A stretch of DNA of 34,349 nucleotides from Verrucomicrobiales bacterium (lineage in GTDB: Bacteria; Verrucomicrobiota; Verrucomicrobiia; Verrucomicrobiales; DEV007): contig JAEUHH010000095.1 in NCBI GenBank assembly GCA_016795505.1, positions 1 through 34,349 of the forward strand, read 5' to 3'. Below are positions 24,101 through 31,876 of this stretch, piece after piece. Every line of letters begins with the position of its first letter. The first letter of the stretch is position 1. Below the pieces are notes generated by a model, which worked only from the letters and a program-made list of their open reading frames with translations, was not told the DNA's origin and did not search any database. The translations under genes were made by a program, and so were the position numbers.

Positions 24101-24261
24101 CCATGGCCATTGCGACCGGCGCCGGCGCGGAAGTCCAGCGCCCCATCGCCACCGTCGTCATCGGCGGCATCGTCACCTCCACTTTCCTCACCCTGCTCGT
24201 GGTGCCTGTGCTCTACGACTGGATCGAACGGAAATCCCAACCAAAAACCAATACCCTATGA
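21115..24261 (+). CDS. CzcA-type heavy-metal RND efflux pump, operon 1
   Basis: A 1048-residue inner membrane proton-driven metal transporter of the HME-RND family. The N-terminus is typical of CzcA (NLPIDAVPDITNPQVQIN, then EEIEKLVTFPIESEM and SLSKFGLSQVTM). The TM4 proton-relay motif is DFGLIIDGAVVMVEN, with Asp404, Asp410 and Glu417 matching the CzcA Asp402/Asp408/Glu415 set, so Zn/Co/Cd-type divalent cations are the likely cargo. Two large periplasmic loops and twelve hydrophobic segments are present. The last residues overlap the next ATG (ATGA). With the channel and adaptor upstream it forms a three-part efflux pump. Confidence 0.96.
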   Translation: MLTSLITLAMRQRGAVLLGMLLLIAFGLWSALNLPIDAVPDITNPQVQINTAVDALAPEEIEKLVTFPIESEMAGLPRMVELRSLSKFGLSQVTMTFEDGVDLYLTRQLVTERLQGVLDELPPEVSPKLAPVATGLGEIFYYSLDYLEDAPHKPATREEQLMALAQIQEYQVKPLLRGTPGVAEVNTSGGYQKQIVIQPDPPRLAARGLSLDMLAEIVEQNTRNAGGGYIEIGGEQLIVRATSRVDNIDQILSIPLKFAGAVEPVLLSEVATVTIGSAFRTGASTDDGKEAIIGATIMLAGENSRLVAESVRGKLVEVQEKLPQGVVIRPLYDRSNLVSRTIATVEKNLTEGALLVVIVLFALLGNFRAAFIVALVIPLSMLFAMTGMVRWHISGNLMSLGAIDFGLIIDGAVVMVENIVRHLGERQHALGRRLTVSERTEEVLKSAKEVANPMFFGVLIITVVYVPILALQGIEGKMFKPMALVVMLALGGSLVLAVTLMPVLCSYLLGGKIQEKDNWLVTLTKRLYTPLLRFGLRFRFVVVIIMLGLFGSSIWVSSRLGSEFIPQLDEGDFAFQLIRSSSAGLSSSLELQKQSEAIIRRDFPEVKEIFSRIGTAEVASDPMNPNVSDTYLMLNPRDQWREEDGRTITKERLGEIMRKTLLDQVPGQSILVTQPIQMRFNEIMAGARADLVCKIFGDSYDELERLAGEVRTVIGTIPGGGETEFDSIGKNPMIEIQPDREAMRRFNVHADELNSLIETALAGTEVGMLIEGNRRSPIVVRLAENHRADLEGLKRLALRTDDGGMLSLGQVAKIVLVPQPVQIARENTQRRVSILINVRGRDTEGFVEEATREIRNKVQFPDGYFFEFGGQFKNLQEAKARLLIVVPLALGLIFVLIFLSFGSLKQAALIFTCVPLAVTGGIFALYVRGMPFTISAAVGFIALSGIAVLNGIMLISFINQLRSEGREVREAVVEGTLTRLRPKLMTALVASLGFVPMAIATGAGAEVQRPIATVVIGGIVTSTFLTLLVVPVLYDWIERKSQPKTNTL

Positions 24262-24695
24262 AAACACTGCTGAATGTCCTCATCCTCGCCGCTCTGGCCA
24301 CCACCTCTGCCTTTGCCGATACCAAAGTCAAAGCAGGCCCACGCAAAGGTCTCATCCTCGAACTACCGGGCAAAAACGCCGAGTTCTTCGTTGAGAAAGA
24401 CCGCACCATCAGCATCGCCGTCTACGACGAAGCGATGAAGGCGCAGCCCGCAAGTACCGAAGTGATCACCGCCACCGCCGAGGCCCCGAGCGGCAAGACC
24501 AAGCTCGCCTTCGAGAAAAAAGGCGACCTCCTTGTCTCCACGACCCCACTGCCTGAAGGTGAAGGCTACCAGGTCGTCGTCCAGGCAAAGCCGACCCCGG
24601 ATGCGAAGACCAAGAACTTCCGCATCAAGCTCGCGCTCCACACCTGCGGCGGTCCCTGCGGCAACCCAGAATACGCCTGCACCTGCGACGAGTGA
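24258..24695 (+). CDS. Small periplasmic Cys-rich protein closing operon 1
   Basis: A 145-residue exported protein with signal peptide MKTLLNVLILAALATTSAFA. A beta-rich middle carries KAGPRKGLILELPGKNAEFF, and the Cys-rich tail is HTCGGPCGNPEYACTCDE. It is a paralogue of the protein at 31243, with which it shares the KAGP start, an x-EFFV strand, the PLPEGE/AIPEGE turn and the ACTC tail. Such tails can bind soft or borderline metals, so it is probably a periplasmic metal chaperone or buffer feeding the pump. Its ATG overlaps the pump stop, and a terminator-like hairpin follows 18 bp after its own stop. Confidence 0.88.
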   Translation: MKTLLNVLILAALATTSAFADTKVKAGPRKGLILELPGKNAEFFVEKDRTISIAVYDEAMKAQPASTEVITATAEAPSGKTKLAFEKKGDLLVSTTPLPEGEGYQVVVQAKPTPDAKTKNFRIKLALHTCGGPCGNPEYACTCDE

Positions 24696-24712
24696 AGATT
24701 CGCTCATGCGCT

Positions 24713-24745
24713 CCCTGTCCGAAGAACCGGGTTCTTCAGTCAGGG
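24713..24745. terminator. Hairpin between the two efflux operons
   Basis: CCCTG (24713) and CAGGG (24741) flank a near-perfect inner palindrome GAAGAACC-G-GGTTCTTC (24721-24737). A GC-rich stretch and a T-rich run (TTCTTTTATT) follow. This is a likely terminator of operon 1, or an operator-like palindrome. Confidence 0.55.
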
Positions 24746-24818
24746 GGCGGCTGCTTCTTTTATTGCCAGCGCCGTCTTCCTCCCCAACTCTCGATCGCCT
24801 CGATTAGTCGAAAACGCC

Positions 24819-24847
24819 TTGACACCAAGTTCCCAACAGCGAACATT
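24819..24847 (+). promoter_or_regulatory. Putative promoter of metal-efflux operon 2
   Basis: A perfect -35 TTGACA (24819-24824) and a weak -10 AACATT (24842-24847) are 17 bp apart. TTGACA begins 43 bp before the GTG start of the first gene, the same distance as in operon 1. The implied leader is only a few bases, consistent with SD-poor initiation. Confidence 0.45.
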
Positions 24848-24861
24848 CCACGTCTAAACTC

Positions 24862-25281
24862 GTGCGCAGGATACTACAGCTTCTACTCCTTCCCTTCCTA
24901 TTTGCCCTTTTGGCAGCAGGCGGAAAGGCGACGCTGTGTCAGGCGCTTTCATTGTCGGGCTTCGATGTCCACCATGACGCTGAGTGGATCGATGAGGATG
25001 GTTTCCACCTCACTCCTCTCTGCAGCAACGACCACGAAAGCGAAGAGCATGAGGAGGCGCCGTGTTCCGAATCTTGCGAGATTCGCCTTTCAGAAGCACC
25101 TTCACCGCTCCATGTGAAGGTGCCCGTCATCGCGGAAATTGCCTTTCTTCCGTCCCTTTTTGAAACCATGGAGCACCGGATGTTTCCGGTCACCAGTTTT
25201 AAGTCTCCGCCGAAAGTGGAGCCGCCCGCTTCTGCGGTTTCCTTGACCGACCCGACGTTCACGGGCCGTTATCTCGTTTGA
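24862..25281 (+). CDS. Small secreted Cys/His/acidic protein, first gene of efflux operon 2
   Basis: A 139-residue exported protein starting at GTG, with leader RRILQLLLLPFLFALLAAGG. The mature part holds likely metal ligands: HHDAEW, SNDHESEEHEEAPC and SESCEIRL, a dense His/Glu/Cys cluster. It corresponds by position to the protein at 18591 in operon 1, although direct similarity is low. It may sense or buffer metal before export. A 186-bp gap without a clear gene precedes the TolC-like gene. Confidence 0.7.
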   Translation: MRRILQLLLLPFLFALLAAGGKATLCQALSLSGFDVHHDAEWIDEDGFHLTPLCSNDHESEEHEEAPCSESCEIRLSEAPSPLHVKVPVIAEIAFLPSLFETMEHRMFPVTSFKSPPKVEPPASAVSLTDPTFTGRYLV

Positions 25282-25467
25282 TCTAACCCGCCCCGGCCCC
25301 TTCGCCGATGGCAGGCCAGGTTTGCCCTGGAAACACACTGCGTCTGCGGGCTCTCACGCGGTCTGCTTTCCCTGATTCCGGGGTTCGCGCGTCTCGTCAG
25401 ACCGGTGCCCGGGATCTGCCATCCCCGATCAAACGCCTCCCTGGTCTCTCCTGCTTCAATGATTACA

Positions 25468-26760
25468 ATGAAACGAAATTTTCTTTCGAACGCCTCAGTT
25501 ACAGCCGTCGTCTCGATGGTTACCTTCGTTCTGCACGCCGATGATCCGGTCGCTCTGACGCGCAACAAGGCAATCTCGCTCGCCTTCGCCAATAACCGGG
25601 ATCTGAAGATCGCCACCCTCGAGATCGAACGGGCCCAAACCCGTGTGCGATGGTCTGGTCGGCTCGACAATCCCGAGCTCGAGCTAAGCGTGAACGACGA
25701 CGGCGTCGGACTCGATGAAGGCGAGGGCAATTACGAGGTCGCCTTCTCGCAACGATTCCCCCTGACCGCGAAACTCAAACGCGAGACGGGTCTGCGCAAG
25801 TATCAGGTCATTCTCGCTGAAGCTGAGATTGCGGAGCGGCGGAGGGAGCTTGCCGGGCAAGTGGACAGGGCAATCGTCGAGTTGCTCTCCACCCGCGAAA
25901 AAATTCGCCTTGGTCGCGAGAGCGGGGCACTCAACAAGGAAATCCTCACCTTCCTGGAGGATAAGGCCAAACTCGGAGAGGTTTCGAAGTTGGACGTCAT
26001 TCAGGCCAATCTGAACGGGCGCACGCTCGCTCAGGAGGTTGACCTGCTTCTCACCCAGGAACAGCAGCAACGCCTTCTCTTGAACCAACTGATCGGCCTT
26101 GAGGCCACCACCGATCTGAGTCTCGAAGGCTCGCTCGACTTGCCGGGATCCCGACCCGCGGGAGTGGCCGATCTGGAGGCCATCCTCCAGCATCGACCCG
26201 ACTACATCCTCGCCCTCGCAAAGACTGACGAATCCCGTGCCGCCATCGCGCTCGAAGAGGCGAAGCGCTGGGAAGACATCGCACTGAAGGTGTTTGTCGA
26301 GGGTGAAAAGGCGATGGACGACCCGACCGGATTGGAGCGCAATACCTTCGCCGGCGTCGGGGTTTCGATCCCGCTTCCCTTCCGGAACCGCAACCAGAAC
26401 GGCATTGCCCAGGCGAAGATCGATGCGGAGGCTGCCACAAAAGGGGTCGATTCGGCCCAATTTCATATCCGAGCGGATTGCGAGGTGGCCTATCGACGCC
26501 GTCTCGACTCGTGGGAGCTTGCCCGCGAGGCCGGTGGTGAACTGCTCGCGCTCGCCGAAGAAAATCTCGCCGAGTTCCGCAAGGCCTACGAGCGCGGTGA
26601 AGCCACCCTCCTTCAGGTGCAGAACGCCCAGGAACAGGTGCTCAAACTTCAGTCAACCGCCACCACCTTTCTCTCCGACTACCACCTCGCCGAGGCCAGG
26701 GTCCGATACGTGACCGGCGCCTATCCCGGCATCAACCTTTCCCATCCTATCTCCAAATGA
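25468..26760 (+). CDS. TolC-family outer membrane channel of efflux operon 2
   Basis: A 430-residue CzcC/CusC-type outer membrane factor. The start is taken at 25468 (MKRNFLSNASVTAVVSM, signal-like, cleavage after HAD); an ATG nine bases upstream (MITMKRN) is equally possible. Helical repeats are visible: NKAISLAFANNRDLKIATLE, NPELELSVNDDG, and in the second half GVGVSIPLPFRNRNQNG with FRKAYERGEATLLQVQNAQE. The upstream frame is open but encodes an unlikely leader. It ends with an ATGA overlap onto the adaptor gene. It forms the outer duct of pump 2. Confidence 0.92.
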   Translation: MKRNFLSNASVTAVVSMVTFVLHADDPVALTRNKAISLAFANNRDLKIATLEIERAQTRVRWSGRLDNPELELSVNDDGVGLDEGEGNYEVAFSQRFPLTAKLKRETGLRKYQVILAEAEIAERRRELAGQVDRAIVELLSTREKIRLGRESGALNKEILTFLEDKAKLGEVSKLDVIQANLNGRTLAQEVDLLLTQEQQQRLLLNQLIGLEATTDLSLEGSLDLPGSRPAGVADLEAILQHRPDYILALAKTDESRAAIALEEAKRWEDIALKVFVEGEKAMDDPTGLERNTFAGVGVSIPLPFRNRNQNGIAQAKIDAEAATKGVDSAQFHIRADCEVAYRRRLDSWELAREAGGELLALAEENLAEFRKAYERGEATLLQVQNAQEQVLKLQSTATTFLSDYHLAEARVRYVTGAYPGINLSHPISK

Positions 26761-27998
26761 ACGCCAATCACCTGATACCAAATCCACACCCAGGGAGCCC
26801 GTTCACCGTGCGTCCTGTCCGGTGCCTGACGATTCTTGCGAATGTGTTCCTCTTGAATCTCTGCGGCTCCCTCATCTCTCCATTGATCGCAGCCGACCCA
26901 GGCAACATCATCGTCCTGGATGAGGCCGGCGTGAACAATCTGCGCATCGAAACCGTCGAGGTCGAGGAGACCGTGTTCGAGGCGACGATCTTCTCCCTCG
27001 GGCGGATCGAAGTCATTCCCGCAAACGTCGCCGCCGTGAGCAGTCGGATCTCTGGCCGTGTCGTGGACTTGCTGGTTTCCTCCGGCGACATGGTGAAGGC
27101 GGGTGACGCAGTCGCGAAAATTGAAAGTCGCCAACCCGGCGATCCGCCTCCCGTGATCTCCCTCACGGCTCCGCTCGGCGGCCTCGTCACTCACGTCGAT
27201 GTCCGCTTGGGCGACCCTGTCGATCCGGAGAATCCTCTTCTCGAGATCACCAATCTTGACGAAGTCTACGCCATCGCCCGCGTCCCCGAGCATCAGGCCG
27301 GATTGATGCCTTCCGCCACGAAGGCGCACATCAAGGTGGCGGCCCTGCCAAACGAAGAATTCGAGGGTGAGCTGCTCCGCTTCGGCACCAGCGCGGACAA
27401 GGAGAGCGGCACGATCGACGCGATCTTCCGGCTGAAGAATCCCGGAGCTCTTCTCAGAGCCGAGATGCGCGCGGAATTCTCCATCGTGATGGGCAGGAGG
27501 GAGAACGTGATTTCCATCCCGCGGGCCGCCTTGCAAGGCGAGGCCTCAAATCGATTTGTCTACGTGAAGGATTTTGATCTGCCCAATGCCTTCGTGAAAA
27601 CCCAAGTGCAGGTCGGCGAGATGAACGATCGTTTCGCCGAAATTACGAGCGGTCTGTTTCCTGCAGACGAAGTCGTCACCCAGGGTGCCTACTCGCTATC
27701 CTTCGCCGGTGCCAGCAGTGTTTCCCTGAAGGAGGCTCTCGACGCCGCCCACGGCCACGAGCACGCCGCCGATGGCAGCGAACTGACACCGGAAAAGGCT
27801 GCCGAGATGGAGGCCGCGAAGGGCGGCAAGGGATCGGAGCACGGTCACGATGAGGGCGGCGTCAGCACCCTCTGGAAATACGCCTCGATCGCCCTCTTCG
27901 TCTTGCTTGTGATTTCCCTCATCACAAAGAGACGCCCCGCCGTCCCTGAGGAAGAAACCACCGCCCCGGCGGAAACGCTCACCAAGGAGGCCCACTAG
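26757..27998 (+). CDS. Full-length periplasmic adaptor with C-terminal membrane anchor, operon 2
   Basis: A 413-residue membrane-fusion protein of the CzcB type. It has an N-terminal hydrophobic leader (about residues 24-46), then the lipoyl/biotinyl halves (SSRISGRVVDLLVSSGDMVKAGD and PLGGLVTHVDVRLGDPVDP). The beta-barrel region includes VISIPRAALQGEASNRFVYV. Unusually it continues into a His-rich stretch (HGHEHAADG, SEHGHDEGG) and ends in a transmembrane helix LWKYASIALFVLLVISLIT with a positive, cytoplasm-like tail. It has no long coiled hairpin. The tail could fix the adaptor beside the pump and collect metal. Spacing to the pump gene is 2 bp. Confidence 0.9.
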   Translation: MNANHLIPNPHPGSPFTVRPVRCLTILANVFLLNLCGSLISPLIAADPGNIIVLDEAGVNNLRIETVEVEETVFEATIFSLGRIEVIPANVAAVSSRISGRVVDLLVSSGDMVKAGDAVAKIESRQPGDPPPVISLTAPLGGLVTHVDVRLGDPVDPENPLLEITNLDEVYAIARVPEHQAGLMPSATKAHIKVAALPNEEFEGELLRFGTSADKESGTIDAIFRLKNPGALLRAEMRAEFSIVMGRRENVISIPRAALQGEASNRFVYVKDFDLPNAFVKTQVQVGEMNDRFAEITSGLFPADEVVTQGAYSLSFAGASSVSLKEALDAAHGHEHAADGSELTPEKAAEMEAAKGGKGSEHGHDEGGVSTLWKYASIALFVLLVISLITKRRPAVPEEETTAPAETLTKEAH

Positions 27999-28000
27999 TC

Positions 28001-31000
28001 ATGCTCAACAAAATGATTCACTGGGCGCTCGCCAGCCGTGCGCTCGTCGTCGGCGTCTCGCTCATCCTCATGGTGATGGGCCTGAAGACGGCCACGGAAC
28101 TACCCGTGGAGGTCTTGCCCGACCTGACCAAACCGACCGTCATCATTCTGACGGAGGCTCCCGGCCTCGCACCGGAAGAGGTCGAGGCACGTGTCACCCA
28201 ACCTCTCGAGAGCGCCCTCATGGGCGTGGCGGGTCTCACCCGTCTGCGTTCCAACTCCGATGTCGCGCTTTCTCTCGTCTATGCCGAGTTCGGTTGGGAC
28301 ACCGACATCTACAAGGCCCGCATGCTCGTTCAGGAACGGATGCAAGGGGTGCGCGAGCAATTGCCCGAAGGCGTGCAGCCCTTCATGACTCCGGTGGCAT
28401 CGCTCATGGGCGAAATCCTCCTCGTGGGAGTGCGCTCCACCATCAAGGAGGGCGAGGCGGGATACCTCCCGCCGCGGGAGATCCGTTCCCTCGCCGACTG
28501 GACGATCAAGCGCCGTCTCCAGAGTGTTTCCGGGATCGCCGAGATCCTCAACATGGGCGGCGGGGTGAAGCAGATCGAAATCCAGCCCGACCCGTACAAG
28601 ATGCAGTCGAACAACGTCTCTTTCGACGAACTCGAAGAAGCCGTCACCGAGGCCGCGAGCACCACCACCGGGGGATTCCTGAACACCGGCCCCACCGAGA
28701 TCATGGTGCGCAATCTCGCGATGACGGTGGAACTGGATGACATCGCCAAAACCATCATCAAAGAGATCAACGACCGGCCCATCGCCATCTCCGACGTGGC
28801 CAACGTGACTTGGGGAGTGGAGCCGATGCGCGGCGACGCCACCGTGAGTCAGGCTCCCGAGAAGTCGCCCACCTACGGTGTCATCATGTCGATCACGAAG
28901 GCTCCGGGATTTGACACACGAAAGCTTACCGAAGAGATCAAGGTCGCCCTGGATGAGCTCGCCCCGACTTTCCCGAAGGGAGTCGAAACAACCCTTTTGT
29001 TCCAGCAGAAGGACTTCATCGACAATGCCATCGGCAATCTCACCGAGGCGATTCGCGACGGCGCCATCATGGTCACGATTGTCCTTTTCCTGTTTCTTCT
29101 CAACTTTCGGACCACCTTCATCACTCTCATGGCAATGCCCCTGTCGTTCGGCATCACGATGCTGGTCTTCAAGGGATTCGATATCAGCGTGAACTCGATG
29201 ACCCTCGGCGGCCTCGCCGTGGCCATCGGCATGGTCGTCGACGACGCCATCGTCGATGTCGAGAACGTCTTCCGACGTCTCCGGGAAAACGCCTCCCTGC
29301 CGCATCCTCACCCGCGCCTGCAGGTGATTGCCAGGGCCTCGGGTGAGGTGCGAAATTCCATCCTCTACGCCACCGTTCTTATCATTCTTGTCTTCCTCCC
29401 CCTCCTTGGCTTGACCGGTGTCGAAGGCAAGCTCTTCGCCCCCATCGCCATCGCCACGATCATCTCGATGGTGGCGTCCTTCATCGTTTCGCTTACCGCG
29501 ATTCCCGTACTTTGCTCGATTCTGCTCAACCCCAAACAAGGGCACGAGCACAAGGACGGCTTCCTCACCCGGGGAATGAAGTGGCTTCTCGAAAACACGC
29601 TGCTCCGATTCGGCCTCGGCCAGCCCTACCTCATGCTCGGCCTTGTCCTGATGATCGTCGTGGCGGCCTTCTCGCTCTATCCAAAGATGAACAAGGATTT
29701 CCTCCCCAAGTTCCAGGAAGAGACCGCGCTCGTCGCCGCCACCACCGCCCCGGGGACTTCGTTGGACGAGATGAACAAAATCTCGGATGTGATCGAGCAA
29801 CAGATTCTCTCCGTCCCGGAGGTGCGCAAGGTGGGCCGCCGCCTCGGCCGGGCCGAGCGGGGCGATCACGTCGTTCCGGTCTCCACCGCAGAGTTTGATG
29901 TAGACTTCATGGAAGCCGAGGGCGGGCATGGGACCGAAGGGCGGAGCCGCAAGGAGGTCCTCGACGACATCGCCGCGAAAATCAAAACGGTGCCCGGCGT
30001 TTTTGCCGTCGTCAGCGGACCGCTCGCCGACCGCATCGGCCACATGATGAGCGGAGTCTCGGCGCCGGTTGCGGTAAAGATCTTCGGCCCCGACCTCGAC
30101 AAGCTCCGCCAGATCGGCATAGAGGTCCAGACCGTCGCCAAGGGCATCCCCGGATTTGAGGACTGCAAATTGGATCAGACCTCCTCCATCCCCCAGCTCC
30201 GTATCGAGGCAGATCGCGACCGCGCCCGGGCCTACGGGATCTCCCCCGGCAGACTCAATGAACAGCTCTCGGCCCTCATCGGAGGAAAAGAGGTCGCGGA
30301 GCTGCGGGAGGGCCAGCGAGCCGTGAATCTCGTCATCCGGCTGCCGATCGAGTGGCGGGATTCTCCTGACAAGATCGCCAAACTTCCCGTCGAGACGCGC
30401 GCCGGAAAGCGGATCCCGCTCTCCCTCGTTGCCGATGTGCGCGAGGCGAAGGGACCAAACGTCATCTTTCGCGAAAACAGCCAGCGCCGCTTCGCCCTCG
30501 CCATCAAACCCACCGTCCGCGATGTTTCCAATCTCGTCGTGAGGCTTCAGGAAGAGGTGAAGGAAAAGGTCACCCTGCCCGAAGGCTATTTCATCACCTA
30601 CGAGGGAGAATTCGCTGCTCAGAAGGAGGCCACGGAGCGCATCGCCATCTTCACTCTTGTCGTTCTCGCCGTCATCGCCTTCCTCCTCTACGGCTACTTC
30701 CGGACGCCCTTCTTCGCCGTCCAGGTGCTTTTCGATATTCCACTGGCACTCGTGGGCGGGCTCGTTTTTACCTATTTCAAGCTGAACAACATCAGCATCG
30801 CCACGCTCGTGGGGTTCATCGCCGTCGCCGGTGTCGCCGCGAGGAACAGCATCATGCTCATCAGCCACTACCTGCATCTGATGCAGCACGAGGGCGAAGG
30901 CTTCACGAAACAGATGGTCATTCGCGGGACCAAGGAGCGCCTCGTGCCCGTCCTCATGACCGCGCTTGCCGCCGGCATCGGGCTCATCCCTCTCGTCCTC

Positions 31001-31171
31001 GCGGCCGAACAACCGGGAAAAGAGATTCTCCATCCGGTCGCCGTCGTCATCGTCGGTGGATTGATCACGAGCACCCTTCTCGGGCTCGGCGTGACGCCAA
31101 CGGTCTTTTTCACCTTCGGACGCAAGGCCGCCGATACCGCAATTCAGAATGAAGCGCCAGCCTCACATTAA
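28001..31171 (+). CDS. Heavy-metal-type RND efflux pump, operon 2
   Basis: A 1056-residue RND transporter. The N-terminus is HME-like (ATELPVEVLPDLTKPTVIIL, APEEVEARVTQPLESAL, VAYxF-type porter loops). TM4 carries GMVVDDAIVDVEN (Asp414, Asp415, Glu421), an Asp-Asp pair more like the HAE drug pumps than the CzcA pattern in pump 1. Cargo specificity is therefore likely to differ from that of operon 1. It pairs with the upstream adaptor and channel. After its stop a short GCCCG/CGGGC inverted repeat (31181-31197) and an A-rich leader precede the next gene, which may have separate translation. Confidence 0.95.
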   Translation: MLNKMIHWALASRALVVGVSLILMVMGLKTATELPVEVLPDLTKPTVIILTEAPGLAPEEVEARVTQPLESALMGVAGLTRLRSNSDVALSLVYAEFGWDTDIYKARMLVQERMQGVREQLPEGVQPFMTPVASLMGEILLVGVRSTIKEGEAGYLPPREIRSLADWTIKRRLQSVSGIAEILNMGGGVKQIEIQPDPYKMQSNNVSFDELEEAVTEAASTTTGGFLNTGPTEIMVRNLAMTVELDDIAKTIIKEINDRPIAISDVANVTWGVEPMRGDATVSQAPEKSPTYGVIMSITKAPGFDTRKLTEEIKVALDELAPTFPKGVETTLLFQQKDFIDNAIGNLTEAIRDGAIMVTIVLFLFLLNFRTTFITLMAMPLSFGITMLVFKGFDISVNSMTLGGLAVAIGMVVDDAIVDVENVFRRLRENASLPHPHPRLQVIARASGEVRNSILYATVLIILVFLPLLGLTGVEGKLFAPIAIATIISMVASFIVSLTAIPVLCSILLNPKQGHEHKDGFLTRGMKWLLENTLLRFGLGQPYLMLGLVLMIVVAAFSLYPKMNKDFLPKFQEETALVAATTAPGTSLDEMNKISDVIEQQILSVPEVRKVGRRLGRAERGDHVVPVSTAEFDVDFMEAEGGHGTEGRSRKEVLDDIAAKIKTVPGVFAVVSGPLADRIGHMMSGVSAPVAVKIFGPDLDKLRQIGIEVQTVAKGIPGFEDCKLDQTSSIPQLRIEADRDRARAYGISPGRLNEQLSALIGGKEVAELREGQRAVNLVIRLPIEWRDSPDKIAKLPVETRAGKRIPLSLVADVREAKGPNVIFRENSQRRFALAIKPTVRDVSNLVVRLQEEVKEKVTLPEGYFITYEGEFAAQKEATERIAIFTLVVLAVIAFLLYGYFRTPFFAVQVLFDIPLALVGGLVFTYFKLNNISIATLVGFIAVAGVAARNSIMLISHYLHLMQHEGEGFTKQMVIRGTKERLVPVLMTALAAGIGLIPLVLAAEQPGKEILHPVAVVIVGGLITSTLLGLGVTPTVFFTFGRKAADTAIQNEAPASH

Positions 31172-31242
31172 TCTCTCCCTGCCCGCGTCTAACGGGCGTC
31201 AGTCAGACAAAAACAAAAAACAAACCAAACGAAAGTAAGAAT

Positions 31243-31734
31243 ATGAAAACGACCCTCCTCACCCTCGCCATCGCCGCTCTCGGCCTGGCCATCAACGTCA
31301 GCGCCGCTGACAAGGAAAAACACGACCACGACCATGAGATCAAAGCCGGCCCTACCGGCGGCAAGCTCATCACCGAGGTCGAACCCCACGTCGAGTTCTT
31401 CGTGAACAAGGACAAAATGGTCGAGATCCGCTTCATCGACGATGACATGAAAGTCGTCGCCCCCGGCGAGCAAGTCATCAGTGTCACCCTCGGCGACCGC
31501 TCCGCTCCCACCAAGCTGAGCTTCACCAAGGAAGGCAACATGCTGATCTCCGACAAGGCCATCCCCGAAGGTGAAAACCTTCCCACGGTCGTGCAGATCA
31601 AGACCACCCCGGACGCCAAGGCCGTGACGGAGAAGTTCAACCTGAACCTCGAACAGTGCCCGACCTGCAAAAACCAGGAGTATGCCTGCACCTGCGCTCA
31701 CGGCGAAGAGGAAGAAACGAAGAAAAAAGAGTAA
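31243..31734 (+). CDS. Small periplasmic His/Cys-rich protein closing operon 2
   Basis: A 163-residue exported protein (leader MKTTLLTLAIAALGLAINVSA). The mature N-terminus is metal-ligand rich (DKEKHDHDHEIKAGP). A beta-sandwich-like body is followed by the tail QCPTCKNQEYACTCAHGEEE. It is paralogous to the 145-aa protein of operon 1, especially in the KAGP start, the central strands and the YACTC tail. It probably binds metal in the periplasm and passes it to the pump. The A-rich leader before the ATG has no Shine-Dalgarno sequence. Confidence 0.9.
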   Translation: MKTTLLTLAIAALGLAINVSAADKEKHDHDHEIKAGPTGGKLITEVEPHVEFFVNKDKMVEIRFIDDDMKVVAPGEQVISVTLGDRSAPTKLSFTKEGNMLISDKAIPEGENLPTVVQIKTTPDAKAVTEKFNLNLEQCPTCKNQEYACTCAHGEEEETKKKE

Positions 31735-31751
31735 TCGCTCTCGCGCCTTCC

Positions 31752-31783
31752 CTCATTCGTTCCGTCAGAGGCGGACGAATGAG
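31752..31783. terminator. Hairpin after efflux operon 2
   Basis: CTCATTCG (31752-31759) pairs with CGAATGAG (31776-31783). An inner TCCG/CGGA continues the stem to about 12 bp with one bulged T and a 7-nt loop. It sits 18 bp past the stop of the small Cys-rich gene and before the ATPase gene. No T-run follows. Confidence 0.5.
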
Positions 31784-31876
31784 AGGAATGAGACGCGAGT
31801 TTCGGAAGTCGGTGAAATTCCTTCCTATGCTTGTTCGGGGCGGGAGCCCATCATACTCGCGCCCGGAACTTGACTT

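Noticed and set aside
28100-31033. Minus-strand 977-codon open frame opposite RND pump 2
   Set aside because: Its composition is extremely Asp/Glu/His/Gly-rich, a mirror of membrane-protein codons. The pump is on the other strand.
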